Shown here: piece by piece, positions 1-6,848 of the stretch
Layout: every line of letters begins with the position of its first letter
Numbering within the stretch: position 1 is the stretch's first letter
DNA from: Lachnospiraceae bacterium UBA7060
GTDB lineage: Bacteria; Bacillota; Clostridia; Lachnospirales; Lachnospiraceae
Assembly (NCBI GenBank): GCA_002493835.1
Contig: DLAA01000013.1
Location: 1 to 9,798, forward strand
DNA length: 9,798 bases
Reading direction: 5' to 3'
Program-made: the position numbers and the translations under genes
Notes under the pieces: generated by a model
What the model saw: only the letters and a program-made list of their open reading frames with translations
Database searches by the model: none
Told to the model about the DNA's origin: nothing

Positions 1-27
1 AACTATGATGTGCCGGAGAAGTTTTAA
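1..27 (+). CDS. Possible 3' end of an upstream gene (partial)
   Basis: The first frame reads NYDVPEKF and then TAA. It could be the last eight residues of a gene beginning left of the window. Eight residues are too few to identify a family, and an open frame this short can occur by chance. The stretch from 28 to 170 shows no gene and no clear terminator hairpin. Confidence 0.2.
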   Translation, partial: NYDVPEKF

Positions 28-170
28 AAGTATGTGATAAAGCCTCTTGAGTAAAAAATATTTCTACAAATGCTGTTGAAATATGGGAGAAATGCTATTT
101 TAAATCGAGAAAATAATATAAGACAGCTTATTTTCATGCGTGATTCCTTACAGTATTTTTAAGAAAACCG

Positions 171-1304
171 CTATATAGACTGCAAAAATTTTTCTACATA
201 AAACAGGGCGGCGCCGATTGCAGGCGTATATTGTCCGTGTACGCCTACCAGTATATAATTTTTCTCCAGTGCAAACGGTGAGGCGGAATTGATGTATCTT
301 AGCAGATAGTCAATATCTTCTTCCATGAAATAAGGCGCCAGATATCCGCTGATGATAACAGGCGCATCAATGACCATATTCAGGTTTTTCATGGCAAATG
401 CCAAGTGGTTTAGATAGTCTTCCCAGATTTGTACAATCCGGGGAGATTTTTTCCCTCTTAAAAGAGGAAAAAATTCTTTCACGGAAAGTCCTGAAGCGTG
501 CTCTAACGCATTGGCAGAACAATAGGTCTCCAGACAGCCGCGGTTTCCGCAATAGCAAAGGGGCCCATCGGGGTTGATGCATATATGCTCTATGGTGCCG
601 CTATGCATGGTACTCCCCTGATGGATCTGATGATCTGTTATGATGGCACCTCCCATATTTCTGTTTAGCAGGAAGATTACGGCGCTGTCAAGTTCTTTGT
701 GGCTCCAAAGCTCCAAAGCGGCGGCGGACTTGGAATCATGTTCCAAATGGCACGGATACGGAAGGCGCTGTGAAAAGTCTCTCAGGTCCATGCCGGTATT
801 ATCCATAATAGTCCCATAGGTTACGGCAGCATGGTCTGGGGAAGTGATCCCCTGTGTTGCAATAGAAACACCGAGAATTTTTTTCGCTTCATAGCGATTT
901 TCACAGATAAATTCTTTGATTTTTCCAGTAACCTGTTCATAGTACGATGATGTGTTGGAATAAGGCAGCGTAATCGTGTCCGTATAGAATGCGTTTCCGT
1001 ATAAATCCACAGCCGTGACATGGAACATATTTTTCAATATGCCGATACCGATAGCAATCCTGAAGTCAGGGATGATTCGGATGGCATGGGCCTTTCTTCC
1101 ACCAGTGGAATCAAAGTAACCGTTACGCTCAATTAACCCATCTTCTTCCAATATATTTAAGTTCTGACTGACTGTGGATAATCCCATTTGCAGATCCTGG
1201 ACAATCTGCAGTTTGGAGGCAGCTTTTTTTTGATAGATATATTGATAGACTTTTGACTTGTTTATTTTTTTTAAACTGATGGTGGTCAGGCCTTTTTCGT
1301 TCAT
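171..1304 (-). CDS. ROK-family transcriptional regulator (NagC/XylR type)
   Basis: A 377-residue DNA-binding repressor that probably senses a sugar or sugar derivative and controls the divergent operon to its right. Residues ~14-65 form a winged helix-turn-helix (SKLQIVQDLQMGLSTVSQNL, then EEDGLIERNGY). The rest is a ROK domain. The family's structural zinc site is visible as His240, Cys250, Cys252 and Cys257 (CYCGNRGCLE). The sugar-kinase ATP-phosphate loop (DxGxT) is not conserved at the expected place (GIGILKN), which fits a regulator rather than a glucokinase. The ROK sugar-site Asp is retained in LEHDSK. Length is typical for ROK repressors. The start is supported by AGGAGG (complement of 1310-1315) five bases upstream. 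The ligand is unknown; from its neighbours I infer the substrate or an intermediate of the adjacent dehydrogenase/kinase pathway. Confidence 0.93.
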   Translation of the reverse strand: MNEKGLTTISLKKINKSKVYQYIYQKKAASKLQIVQDLQMGLSTVSQNLNILEEDGLIERNGYFDSTGGRKAHAIRIIPDFRIAIGIGILKNMFHVTAVDLYGNAFYTDTITLPYSNTSSYYEQVTGKIKEFICENRYEAKKILGVSIATQGITSPDHAAVTYGTIMDNTGMDLRDFSQRLPYPCHLEHDSKSAAALELWSHKELDSAVIFLLNRNMGGAIITDHQIHQGSTMHSGTIEHICINPDGPLCYCGNRGCLETYCSANALEHASGLSVKEFFPLLRGKKSPRIVQIWEDYLNHLAFAMKNLNMVIDAPVIISGYLAPYFMEEDIDYLLRYINSASPFALEKNYILVGVHGQYTPAIGAALFYVEKFLQSI

Positions 1305-1319
1305 GATTTCCTCCTGAAG

Positions 1320-1349
1320 TTATATCTTTCCCATAGAGGTAAGATATAA
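1320..1349. promoter_or_regulatory. Palindromic operator candidate in the ROK gene leader
   Basis: A perfect 9-bp inverted repeat, TTATATCTT (1320-1328) and AAGATATAA (1341-1349), is separated by 12 bases. Two more pairs (CC 1330-1331, GG 1338-1339) extend it inward past one mismatch. It covers roughly the first 28 transcribed bases of the ROK gene, a position suited to autorepression. AT-rich palindromes of the TTAT...ATAA kind are typical of NagC/Mlc/XylR operators. That this ROK protein binds here is inference. Confidence 0.5.
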
Positions 1350-1353
1350 TTTT

Positions 1354-1382
1354 ATTTTACTAGAAGAACGGTAAAAATACAA
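1354..1382 (-). promoter_or_regulatory. Putative promoter of the ROK regulator gene
   Basis: On the minus strand there is a -35-like TTGTAT (1377-1382), a 17-bp spacer and a -10-like TAAAAT (1354-1359). This places the start of transcription near 1347, about 43 bases before the start codon. The boxes match the sigma-A consensus at 4 of 6 and 5 of 6 positions. Spacing is ideal, but the region is AT-rich, so chance matches are possible. Confidence 0.5.
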
Positions 1383-1445
1383 GAACCAAATATAAATGTG
1401 GTTAAAATGTATAAAAATGAACTCAATAATTGTATGTTTCGCCAG

Positions 1446-1474
1446 TAGACTAATTATAACCAAACATATATACT
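1446..1474 (+). promoter_or_regulatory. Putative promoter of the dehydrogenase-permease-kinase operon
   Basis: A -35-like TAGACT (1446-1451), a 17-bp spacer and a -10-like TATACT (1469-1474) predict transcription starting near 1481. A second overlapping TATACT lies at 1474-1479. The -35 is a 4 of 6 match, so the promoter may be weak or need an activator. Confidence 0.42.
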
Positions 1475-1476
1475 AT

Positions 1477-1503
1477 ACTTACAACTTAGATATAAGCGTA
1501 AGT
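1477..1503. promoter_or_regulatory. Nested palindrome at the operon start (operator candidate)
   Basis: Outer arms ACTTAC (1477-1482) and GTAAGT (1498-1503) enclose inner arms CTTA (1485-1488) and TAAG (1493-1496) around GATA. The symmetry is off by one base between inner and outer arms. It overlaps the predicted start of transcription. Read on the minus strand it contains TTATATCT, which is also the core of the palindrome in the ROK leader. A shared repressor is a reasonable inference. Confidence 0.42.
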
Positions 1504-1537
1504 AACAAACAAAACAAATTAAATGGAGGGTAAAGCT

Positions 1538-3160
1538 ATGAAACTGACAGTGAATGGAATCAAAAACCGCGGACCGTGGGAAAAGGCAGGAATCGCACTT
1601 CCGGGTTACGATGTGGAGATGGTCTCGGAGAAAGCAAAAAAAGAACCAGTATGGGTGCATTTTGGAATCGGGAATATTTTCCGCATTTTTATCGGCGGCA
1701 TTGCGGACGGTCTTCTGGAAGAGGGAGAGATGGACAGGGGCATTACCTGTGTCGAGACATTTGATTATGATGTGGCGGATAAGATTTATGAGCCCTATGA
1801 CAATCTTGGACTGAGCGTAATCCTGCACGGAGACGGAACAAGGGAGTATAAGGTTTTGGGTTCTATGGCTGAGGCAGTGAAGGCACAGTCATCCGTTTCG
1901 GAGCAATGGAACAGGCTGAAAGAAATTTTTGCAAGTCCCACTTTACAGATGGTTTCTTTTACGATCACGGAAAAAGGGTACGCCCTGCAAAAGGCGGACG
2001 GAACATGGTATCCCTTTGTGGCGACGGACATTCAGAACGGACCGGATAAAGCGGTCGGGGCGATGGCTGTGCTGACAGCCATGCTCTATGAGCGATATCA
2101 GGCGGGGAAATATCCGCTGGCGTTGGTTTCCATGGATAACTGTTCCCAGAATGGTGAAAGGCTTCGTGAATCCGTTCTGACCATGACAGAGGAATGGCAG
2201 AAGGCGGGCTTTGTGGGGGAAGGCTTTGTATCTTATGTGAGCGATGAAAAGTTGGTTGCCTTCCCATGGACCATGATTGACAAGATTACGCCCCGTCCCA
2301 GTGAGCAGATTGCGGATGATCTGGAAAAACTGGGTGTTGAAGATATGCAGCCGGTAATCACTGGAAAGAAGACCTATATCGCACCCTTTGTCAATGCTGA
2401 GAAACCGCAGTACCTTGTCATTGAGGACAGTTTCCCCAATGGCCGCCCTGCTTTGGAAAAAGGCTTTGGTGTCTATATGGCGGACAGGGAAACAGTTAAC
2501 CTGTCGGAACGCATGAAAGTGACGGTATGCCTGAACCCGGTACATTCCGCTACTGGCCCTCTGGGTGTGGCGTTGGGGTATGAATTGTTCGCGCATATGT
2601 TGAATACGGATGAAGACATGATGAAAATGGCGCGTATGGTAGCTTATGATGAAGGACTTCCAGTGGTTCCCAATCCGGGTATCCTTTCCCCGCAGGAGTT
2701 TGTGGATGAACTTTTTAACGACCGTTTCCCAAATGAATATCTGGGAGATACCAACCTGCGCCTTGCTGTGGATGTATCCCAGATGGTGGGCATTCGTTTT
2801 GGGGAGACCATCAAGGCATACGTGGCAAAATACGGGAACGCTTCACGCCTGACAGCCATTCCTCTGGGGATTGCAGGGTGGTTGCGCTATATGCTCGCCG
2901 TGGATGATGCGGGGAACAAATACGAACTGGCTCCGGATCCTATGAATGATGAGATTCAGGAACGGTTAAAGGACATCGTGGTGGGAAAGCCGGAAACCTT
3001 TACGGATCAGCTTAAAGGTATTCTTTCCAATGAACGCATCTTCTTTGTCAATCTTTACAAGACAGGTGTGGGAGAAAAAATTGAGACCATGTTCCATGAA
3101 ATGATAGCAGGGCCCGGCGCAATCAAAGCAACGGTACATAAATACGTAGGAGGAAACTAA
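1538..3160 (+). CDS. Mannitol dehydrogenase family oxidoreductase (polyol/hexonate dehydrogenase)
   Basis: An NAD(P)-dependent dehydrogenase of the long-chain polyol-specific family, which includes mannitol 2-dehydrogenase, fructuronate reductase and tagaturonate reductase. These cytoplasmic enzymes interconvert a secondary alcohol and a keto group. The N-terminal nucleotide-binding fold carries G43-x-G45-xxx-R49 (FGIGNIFR). The C-terminal catalytic domain carries the Lys/Asn/His cluster at K327, N333 and H336 (KVTVCLNPVH). Lys and Asn are one residue further apart than in the classical K-x4-N-x2-H signature. At 540 aa it is longer than most characterised members (about 450-490). I chose ATG 1538 over the in-frame ATG at 1523 because GGAGGG (1525-1530) sits seven bases before it and would overlap the earlier start. 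It leads an operon with a GntP permease and a PfkB kinase. Substrate (mannitol, D-mannonate or another hexonate/polyol) is unresolved. Confidence 0.88.
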   Translation: MKLTVNGIKNRGPWEKAGIALPGYDVEMVSEKAKKEPVWVHFGIGNIFRIFIGGIADGLLEEGEMDRGITCVETFDYDVADKIYEPYDNLGLSVILHGDGTREYKVLGSMAEAVKAQSSVSEQWNRLKEIFASPTLQMVSFTITEKGYALQKADGTWYPFVATDIQNGPDKAVGAMAVLTAMLYERYQAGKYPLALVSMDNCSQNGERLRESVLTMTEEWQKAGFVGEGFVSYVSDEKLVAFPWTMIDKITPRPSEQIADDLEKLGVEDMQPVITGKKTYIAPFVNAEKPQYLVIEDSFPNGRPALEKGFGVYMADRETVNLSERMKVTVCLNPVHSATGPLGVALGYELFAHMLNTDEDMMKMARMVAYDEGLPVVPNPGILSPQEFVDELFNDRFPNEYLGDTNLRLAVDVSQMVGIRFGETIKAYVAKYGNASRLTAIPLGIAGWLRYMLAVDDAGNKYELAPDPMNDEIQERLKDIVVGKPETFTDQLKGILSNERIFFVNLYKTGVGEKIETMFHEMIAGPGAIKATVHKYVGGN

Positions 3161-3161
3161 A

Positions 3162-4520
3162 ATGACAGAACCAGTATTTGCGGCAGAACCGTTACGGCTG
3201 CTGATCGCGGCTGCGGTAGGCATTGTCATATTATTACTGTTGATCATCAAATTTAAAATCCACCCGGTGCTGTCCCTTCTGATTTCTGCATTGTTTATCG
3301 GGCTTGGGGCTGGAATGCCGGTTCCGACCCTGGTAAGTACGGTGGAAAAAGGTGCGGGGGAAACGTTGCAGGGGATTGTGTTGCTGATCGGACTTGGCTC
3401 TCTGTTTGGTGGTATTCTGGAAGTGTCAGGCGGCGCACAGTGTATCGCCCAGACACTGGTAAGCAAGTTTGGGGAGAACAAGGCGGGCATTGCTTTGGGA
3501 ATCACAGGTCTTGTGGTAGGTACAACCGTGTTTTTTGAGGCGGGAGTTGTCATACTGATTCCACTGGCGTTCGGCCTTGCGAAAAAGACGAAGAAATCCA
3601 CCTTGTATTATGTGATTCCTCTTCTGGCAGGGCTGGCGACAGGCTTTGCGTTTATTCCGCCCTCCGCAGGTTCTGTGCTTGTGGCGAATATGCTGCATGT
3701 GGACTTGGGCATTATGATTGCGGTAGGTGTGCCGGTTGGAATACTGTCTTTACTGGTTGCCGGTATTTTATGGTCGAAATTTATCGGCAGCCGGATCAGC
3801 ACCGGACTTCCTTCCAACAGCCAGGAGGTCCGAGAGGTCGGAGAAAACAATCTTCCGCCGTTTTCCATTGTGCTGTTTATCATTCTTGTGCCGCTGGTGC
3901 TGATTCTATGCAGTACGGTTTCGGTATATATTCCAGGGATTGATATAATCCGGCCGGCTTTACAGTTTCTTGGGACGCCATTTGTGGCTTTGGTCATTGC
4001 GGTACTGCTTGCCATGTATTTCCTGGGGAAAAAACAGGGCTATAACGGGGAACAGTTAAAAAAGATACTGGACCGTTCCCTGCGTCCCACAGGGCAGATT
4101 CTTTTAGTCATCACTGGCGGCGGTATTATACGGTGGGTGCTGCAGGATTGCGGTATGGGAAATATTATTGGGCCTGCGCTGGAAAAAAGCGGCCTTCCTT
4201 TGGTTTTGGTGGCTTTCTTGATAGCGGCGATGATTCGTGCATCTGTCGGGGCGGCAGTAGTAGCTATGACAATGGCGGCAGGAATTATGGCGGCGATGCC
4301 TGGGGTTGCGGAATTGTCCCCCATTTATCTGGCAGCCATGGTCTGTGCGATCAATGGAGGGGCAACGGCATTCAGCCATGTCAATGATTCCGGATTCTGG
4401 CTGGTAAGTTCTCTGTTGGAAATTGATGAAAAAACAACATTGAAATCATGGACAATGATGGAAACGATTATAGGATTGACAGGACTGGTATGTGCGGTTT
4501 TGATCAGCCTGTTTGCATAG
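3162..4520 (+). CDS. GntP-family permease (gluconate/sugar acid transporter)
   Basis: A 452-residue integral membrane carrier of the gluconate:H+ symporter (GntP) family, which imports gluconate, fructuronate and related sugar acids and in some branches other hydroxy acids. The protein is almost entirely hydrophobic segments, consistent with 12 or more membrane spans. It carries family hallmarks: SHVNDSGFWLV (His406 region) near the C-terminus and TGGGIIRWVLQDCGMG in the middle. Length matches the family (about 440-450). The start is one base past the dehydrogenase stop, with AGGAGG at 3148-3153 inside the end of that gene, so translation is probably coupled. Its presence argues that the operon's substrate is an acidic sugar derivative rather than a neutral polyol. 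That is inference from family habit, not from substrate residues. Confidence 0.92.
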   Translation: MTEPVFAAEPLRLLIAAAVGIVILLLLIIKFKIHPVLSLLISALFIGLGAGMPVPTLVSTVEKGAGETLQGIVLLIGLGSLFGGILEVSGGAQCIAQTLVSKFGENKAGIALGITGLVVGTTVFFEAGVVILIPLAFGLAKKTKKSTLYYVIPLLAGLATGFAFIPPSAGSVLVANMLHVDLGIMIAVGVPVGILSLLVAGILWSKFIGSRISTGLPSNSQEVREVGENNLPPFSIVLFIILVPLVLILCSTVSVYIPGIDIIRPALQFLGTPFVALVIAVLLAMYFLGKKQGYNGEQLKKILDRSLRPTGQILLVITGGGIIRWVLQDCGMGNIIGPALEKSGLPLVLVAFLIAAMIRASVGAAVVAMTMAAGIMAAMPGVAELSPIYLAAMVCAINGGATAFSHVNDSGFWLVSSLLEIDEKTTLKSWTMMETIIGLTGLVCAVLISLFA

Positions 4521-4532
4521 GGAGGAAGATGG

Positions 4533-5759
4533 ATGATTATAAAAGTGATTCTGGGAACCATGCAGAATGCAAGAAAACTGGTAAATATTGCCGAATCCAT
4601 ACCTTATGAGGCGGAACTGTGCAATGGACGTTATGTGGTAAATGCAAAATCCATGCTCGGCGTATTGAGCCTGCCAGATTTTGAAACAGGGGAACTGCAT
4701 ATTCACACAGATAATGAAGAAGAATGTGAAAAGATATTGCGCCAGCTGTCGAGGGAAAATCTTTTGATGGATTCGGAAGACTCTATCCGTAGGTCTATTT
4801 ATGACATTACGGCATTTGGGGAAATACTGATTGATTTTACTTCACAGGGGCCCGGGGAAGATGGGCAGATGTTATACGCAAGAAATCTGGGAGGTGCGCC
4901 AGCCAATGTTGCAGTGGCGGCGGGAAGATTGGGAGCGCATACGGCGTTTTTGGGAAAAGCCGGAAAGGATATGCATGGGGAATTCCTTCGGTCAGTTCTG
5001 CAAAAGGAGCATGTGGATACGGAGGGATTGATTTTAGATGAACGGTATTTTACTACACTGGCGTTTGTGGAGGTAAACGGATCCGGGGAGCGTACCTTTT
5101 CTTTCGCAAGGAAACCTGGTGCGGATACGAGGATTCAGAAGGAAGAAATTGATGTGGATGTGTTGGACAATACGAACATATTTCATGTAGGATCCCTGTC
5201 GCTCACGGACCAGCCGGCGAGGGATACCACATTTTATGCAGTGAAAAGGGCAAAGAATAAAGGAAGCATCATATCCTACGATCCGAATTACCGGGCATCC
5301 TTGTGGAGCGATGAAGAAACGGCAAAGCACCATATGAGAAGCCTTGTTCCGTATGTGGATCTAATGAAAATATCAGATGAGGAGACTGAACTTCTGACAG
5401 GATACAGCGATGTCCGGGAAGCGGCAGAGGAACTGTATCGTCAAGGTGTAAAAGTCATAGCTGTCACGCTTGGCGGTGAGGGCGCTTATATCTACTGCAA
5501 AGAAGGTGGCTGTATGGTTCCGGGATTTGTCGTAACGCAAGTGGAAGACACGAATGGGGCAGGCGATTCGTTCTGGGGCGGATTCTTATATCAGATCAGC
5601 GTCTCGCAAAAGCAACTGTCGGCACTGACGCTTAGGGAACTGGAGCAACATGCGCGGTTTGGAAATGCGGTTGCTAGCCTTTGCGTGGAAAAGAAGGGCG
5701 CGATCCCGGCAATGCCCGGACTGCCGCAGGTAAAAGAAAGACTGGAAAGGAAAAGGTGA
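4533..5759 (+). CDS. PfkB-family sugar kinase with N-terminal HPr-like domain
   Basis: A 408-residue fusion. Residues ~88-405 are a ribokinase/PfkB kinase that would phosphorylate a sugar or keto-acid with ATP. They show the glycine-rich substrate motif GGAPANVAVAAGRLG (120-134), DPNYRASLW as in fructokinase and 2-keto-3-deoxygluconate kinase, and the ATP/anion-hole motif DTNGAGD (339-345) with catalytic base Asp345. Residues 1-~75 resemble HPr, the PTS phosphocarrier: RYVVNAKSMLGVLSL matches the HPr regulatory-serine region, giving Ser40 as the Ser46 counterpart. No histidine lies at the HPr phosphorylation site (Thr9 in an ungapped alignment). Stand-alone PfkB kinases are about 310-340 aa, so the extra ~85 residues are a real addition. 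GGAGGA (4521-4526) supports the start. It follows the permease by 12 bases and probably acts on the product of the dehydrogenase. Fructokinase and KDG kinase are both possible. Confidence 0.9.
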   Translation: MIIKVILGTMQNARKLVNIAESIPYEAELCNGRYVVNAKSMLGVLSLPDFETGELHIHTDNEEECEKILRQLSRENLLMDSEDSIRRSIYDITAFGEILIDFTSQGPGEDGQMLYARNLGGAPANVAVAAGRLGAHTAFLGKAGKDMHGEFLRSVLQKEHVDTEGLILDERYFTTLAFVEVNGSGERTFSFARKPGADTRIQKEEIDVDVLDNTNIFHVGSLSLTDQPARDTTFYAVKRAKNKGSIISYDPNYRASLWSDEETAKHHMRSLVPYVDLMKISDEETELLTGYSDVREAAEELYRQGVKVIAVTLGGEGAYIYCKEGGCMVPGFVVTQVEDTNGAGDSFWGGFLYQISVSQKQLSALTLRELEQHARFGNAVASLCVEKKGAIPAMPGLPQVKERLERKR

Positions 5760-5765
5760 ATAAAA

Positions 5766-6173
5766 ATGAAAGCAGATTTAAAAGAACAGATGATTGGCAT
5801 TCAGCATGTTGGCATTCCGACCAACGATATTGAGACCACCATACAGTTTTTTGAAAAACTAGGATTTGAAACTGCCTTGCGTACCATCAATGAGGAGGCC
5901 GGTGAAAAAGTCGCGTTTTTGAGACTCCACTCGCTTGTCATAGAGACCTATGAAAACAAGGCGGCTAAACTGGAGGCGGGAGCAATCGACCATGTTGCAA
6001 TTGATGTGAAAGATATCGAAAAAGTATATGAGCTGGTAAACAGAACCGGATTAAATAAAATGCAGGACACGATACACTTTTTACCATTTTGGGAAAACGG
6101 GGTTAAATTTTTTACGATTGAAGGACCCAATAAGGAGAAAATTGAATTTAGCCAATATTTTATGATGCTGTAG
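5766..6173 (+). CDS. VOC-family (glyoxalase-fold) metalloprotein
   Basis: A 135-residue single-chain vicinal-oxygen-chelate protein with two beta-alpha-beta-beta-beta modules. The four metal ligands expected from glyoxalase I are all present with suitable spacing: His14 (IQHVGIP), Glu60 (LVIETYE), His76 (IDHVAIDV) and Glu127 (EKIEFSQ). Family activities include glyoxalase I, methylmalonyl-CoA epimerase, dioxygenases and drug-binding proteins; none can be assigned here. It begins six bases after the kinase stop, with AAGGTGA (5753-5759) overlapping that stop, so it belongs to the operon. A role in removing methylglyoxal made during sugar overflow, or in isomerising a pathway intermediate, is speculation. 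Length is normal for the family. Confidence 0.85.
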   Translation: MKADLKEQMIGIQHVGIPTNDIETTIQFFEKLGFETALRTINEEAGEKVAFLRLHSLVIETYENKAAKLEAGAIDHVAIDVKDIEKVYELVNRTGLNKMQDTIHFLPFWENGVKFFTIEGPNKEKIEFSQYFMML

Positions 6174-6200
6174 TGCGTAATTTCGGAAAGGAAGAGGAAA

Positions 6201-6446
6201 ATGGGAACAAAGCAGGAAGATGCAGTAAATATGGAAAATAAGATAAATAGTGTGGATGCTCTGCAGGAACGCATGAAAGAGCTTCGCAAAGCGCAGAAAA
6301 TTTACGCCTTCTATACATAGGAGCAGGTGGATCAGATTTTCTTCGCGGCAGCCATGGCGGCGAATAAGGCAAGGATCCCTCTTGCCAAGATGGCAGTGCA
6401 GGAAACAGGCATGGGTGTTGTGGAAGACAAGGTGATCAAGAACAAG
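6201..6446 (+). pseudogene. adhE: adhE 5' remnant with in-frame stop (aldehyde-alcohol dehydrogenase)
   Basis: About 82 codons match the N-terminus of bifunctional acetaldehyde-CoA/alcohol dehydrogenase AdhE (normally around 870 aa), the enzyme that reduces acetyl-CoA to ethanol. Recognisable stretches are KAQKIYAFYT, EQVDQIFFAAAMAANKARIP, LAKMAV and GMGVVEDKVIKN. Codon 40 (6318-6320) is TAG where AdhE proteins have Gln before EQVD, consistent with a CAG-to-TAG transition. Similarity stops right after VIKN (about 6443), where AdhE normally continues H-x-A-S-E-Y. The ATG at 6201 still has a purine-rich GGAAGAGG upstream. Only the first few percent of the gene is here, so it cannot encode the enzyme. 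It joins directly to an unrelated fragment on the right. Confidence 0.82.
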
Positions 6447-6684
6447 GGCAGCCGATATGTTCTATTCCGAACTGGCAAGGCAGGTCAGATATTTTAAGGA
6501 AACGGAAGGAGGTCAGCAGAAAATGTGTAAAGCGATTGAAGATATGAGGAAAAAAGAGAGAGCCAATACCATGTTCAACAATGTCAAGGCATTGATGGAA
6601 TCCATGAAATGGACAGCAGAACAGGCGATGAATGCGATGAAGATTTCTGAGGATGACAGGAAACTCCTTTTAAAAAGGTTTTGA
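6445..6684 (+). pseudogene. C-terminal remnant of an Rpn-family recombination-promoting nuclease/transposase
   Basis: The frame reads AADMFYSELARQVRYFKETEG, followed by MCKAIEDMRKKERANT and an AEQAMNAMKISEDDRKLL tail. This pattern (a VRYFKE..EG..MCK..ED segment, then a short helical tail with a repeat-like EQAM..KISE..) is what I know from the end of Rpn/PD-(D/E)XK nuclease family transposases, which are abundant in Lachnospiraceae. The nuclease core, which lies upstream in intact members of ~300 aa, is absent; instead the adhE fragment abuts in another frame. An internal ATG at 6457 could start a 75-aa product, but no good ribosome binding site precedes it. The assignment rests on memory of family C-termini. 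Confidence 0.6.
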
Positions 6685-6700
6685 GAATAATCAGACATAG

Positions 6701-6740
6701 GGACCTTGCGGAATAAGACTCTGCAAGGCCTTTTCTTTTT
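6701..6740 (+). terminator. Rho-independent terminator
   Basis: The stem CCTTGC (6704-6709) pairs with GCAAGG (6723-6728), extended by GG/CC past a bulged A, and is followed by TTTTCTTTTT (6731-6740). It lies 17 bases after the Rpn remnant's stop and would end transcripts from the sugar operon or the remnant. Confidence 0.72.
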
Positions 6741-6848
6741 ACATTCTTTAGATACAGTCAGAAACATAATATGGATATTTTACTTGATTAAGGGTCAGGG
6801 CTGAGTAGTACAAACATCTCTATAAGTGCTGCGGAAAAAGCGGCAGCA

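Noticed and set aside
1523..1537. Earlier in-frame ATG for the dehydrogenase
   Set aside because: The ribosome binding site GGAGGG would lie inside the coding sequence; ATG 1538 is at the correct distance from it.
1943..2596. Long minus-strand open frame (217 codons) opposite the dehydrogenase
   Set aside because: It lies wholly inside a confidently identified gene, has no recognisable domain and no supporting ribosome binding site. It is an antisense shadow of biased codon use.
2966..3601. Minus-strand open frame (211 codons) across the dehydrogenase-permease boundary
   Set aside because: It is antisense to two clear genes, low-complexity and Ser/Pro/Asn-rich as expected from reading a membrane protein gene backwards.
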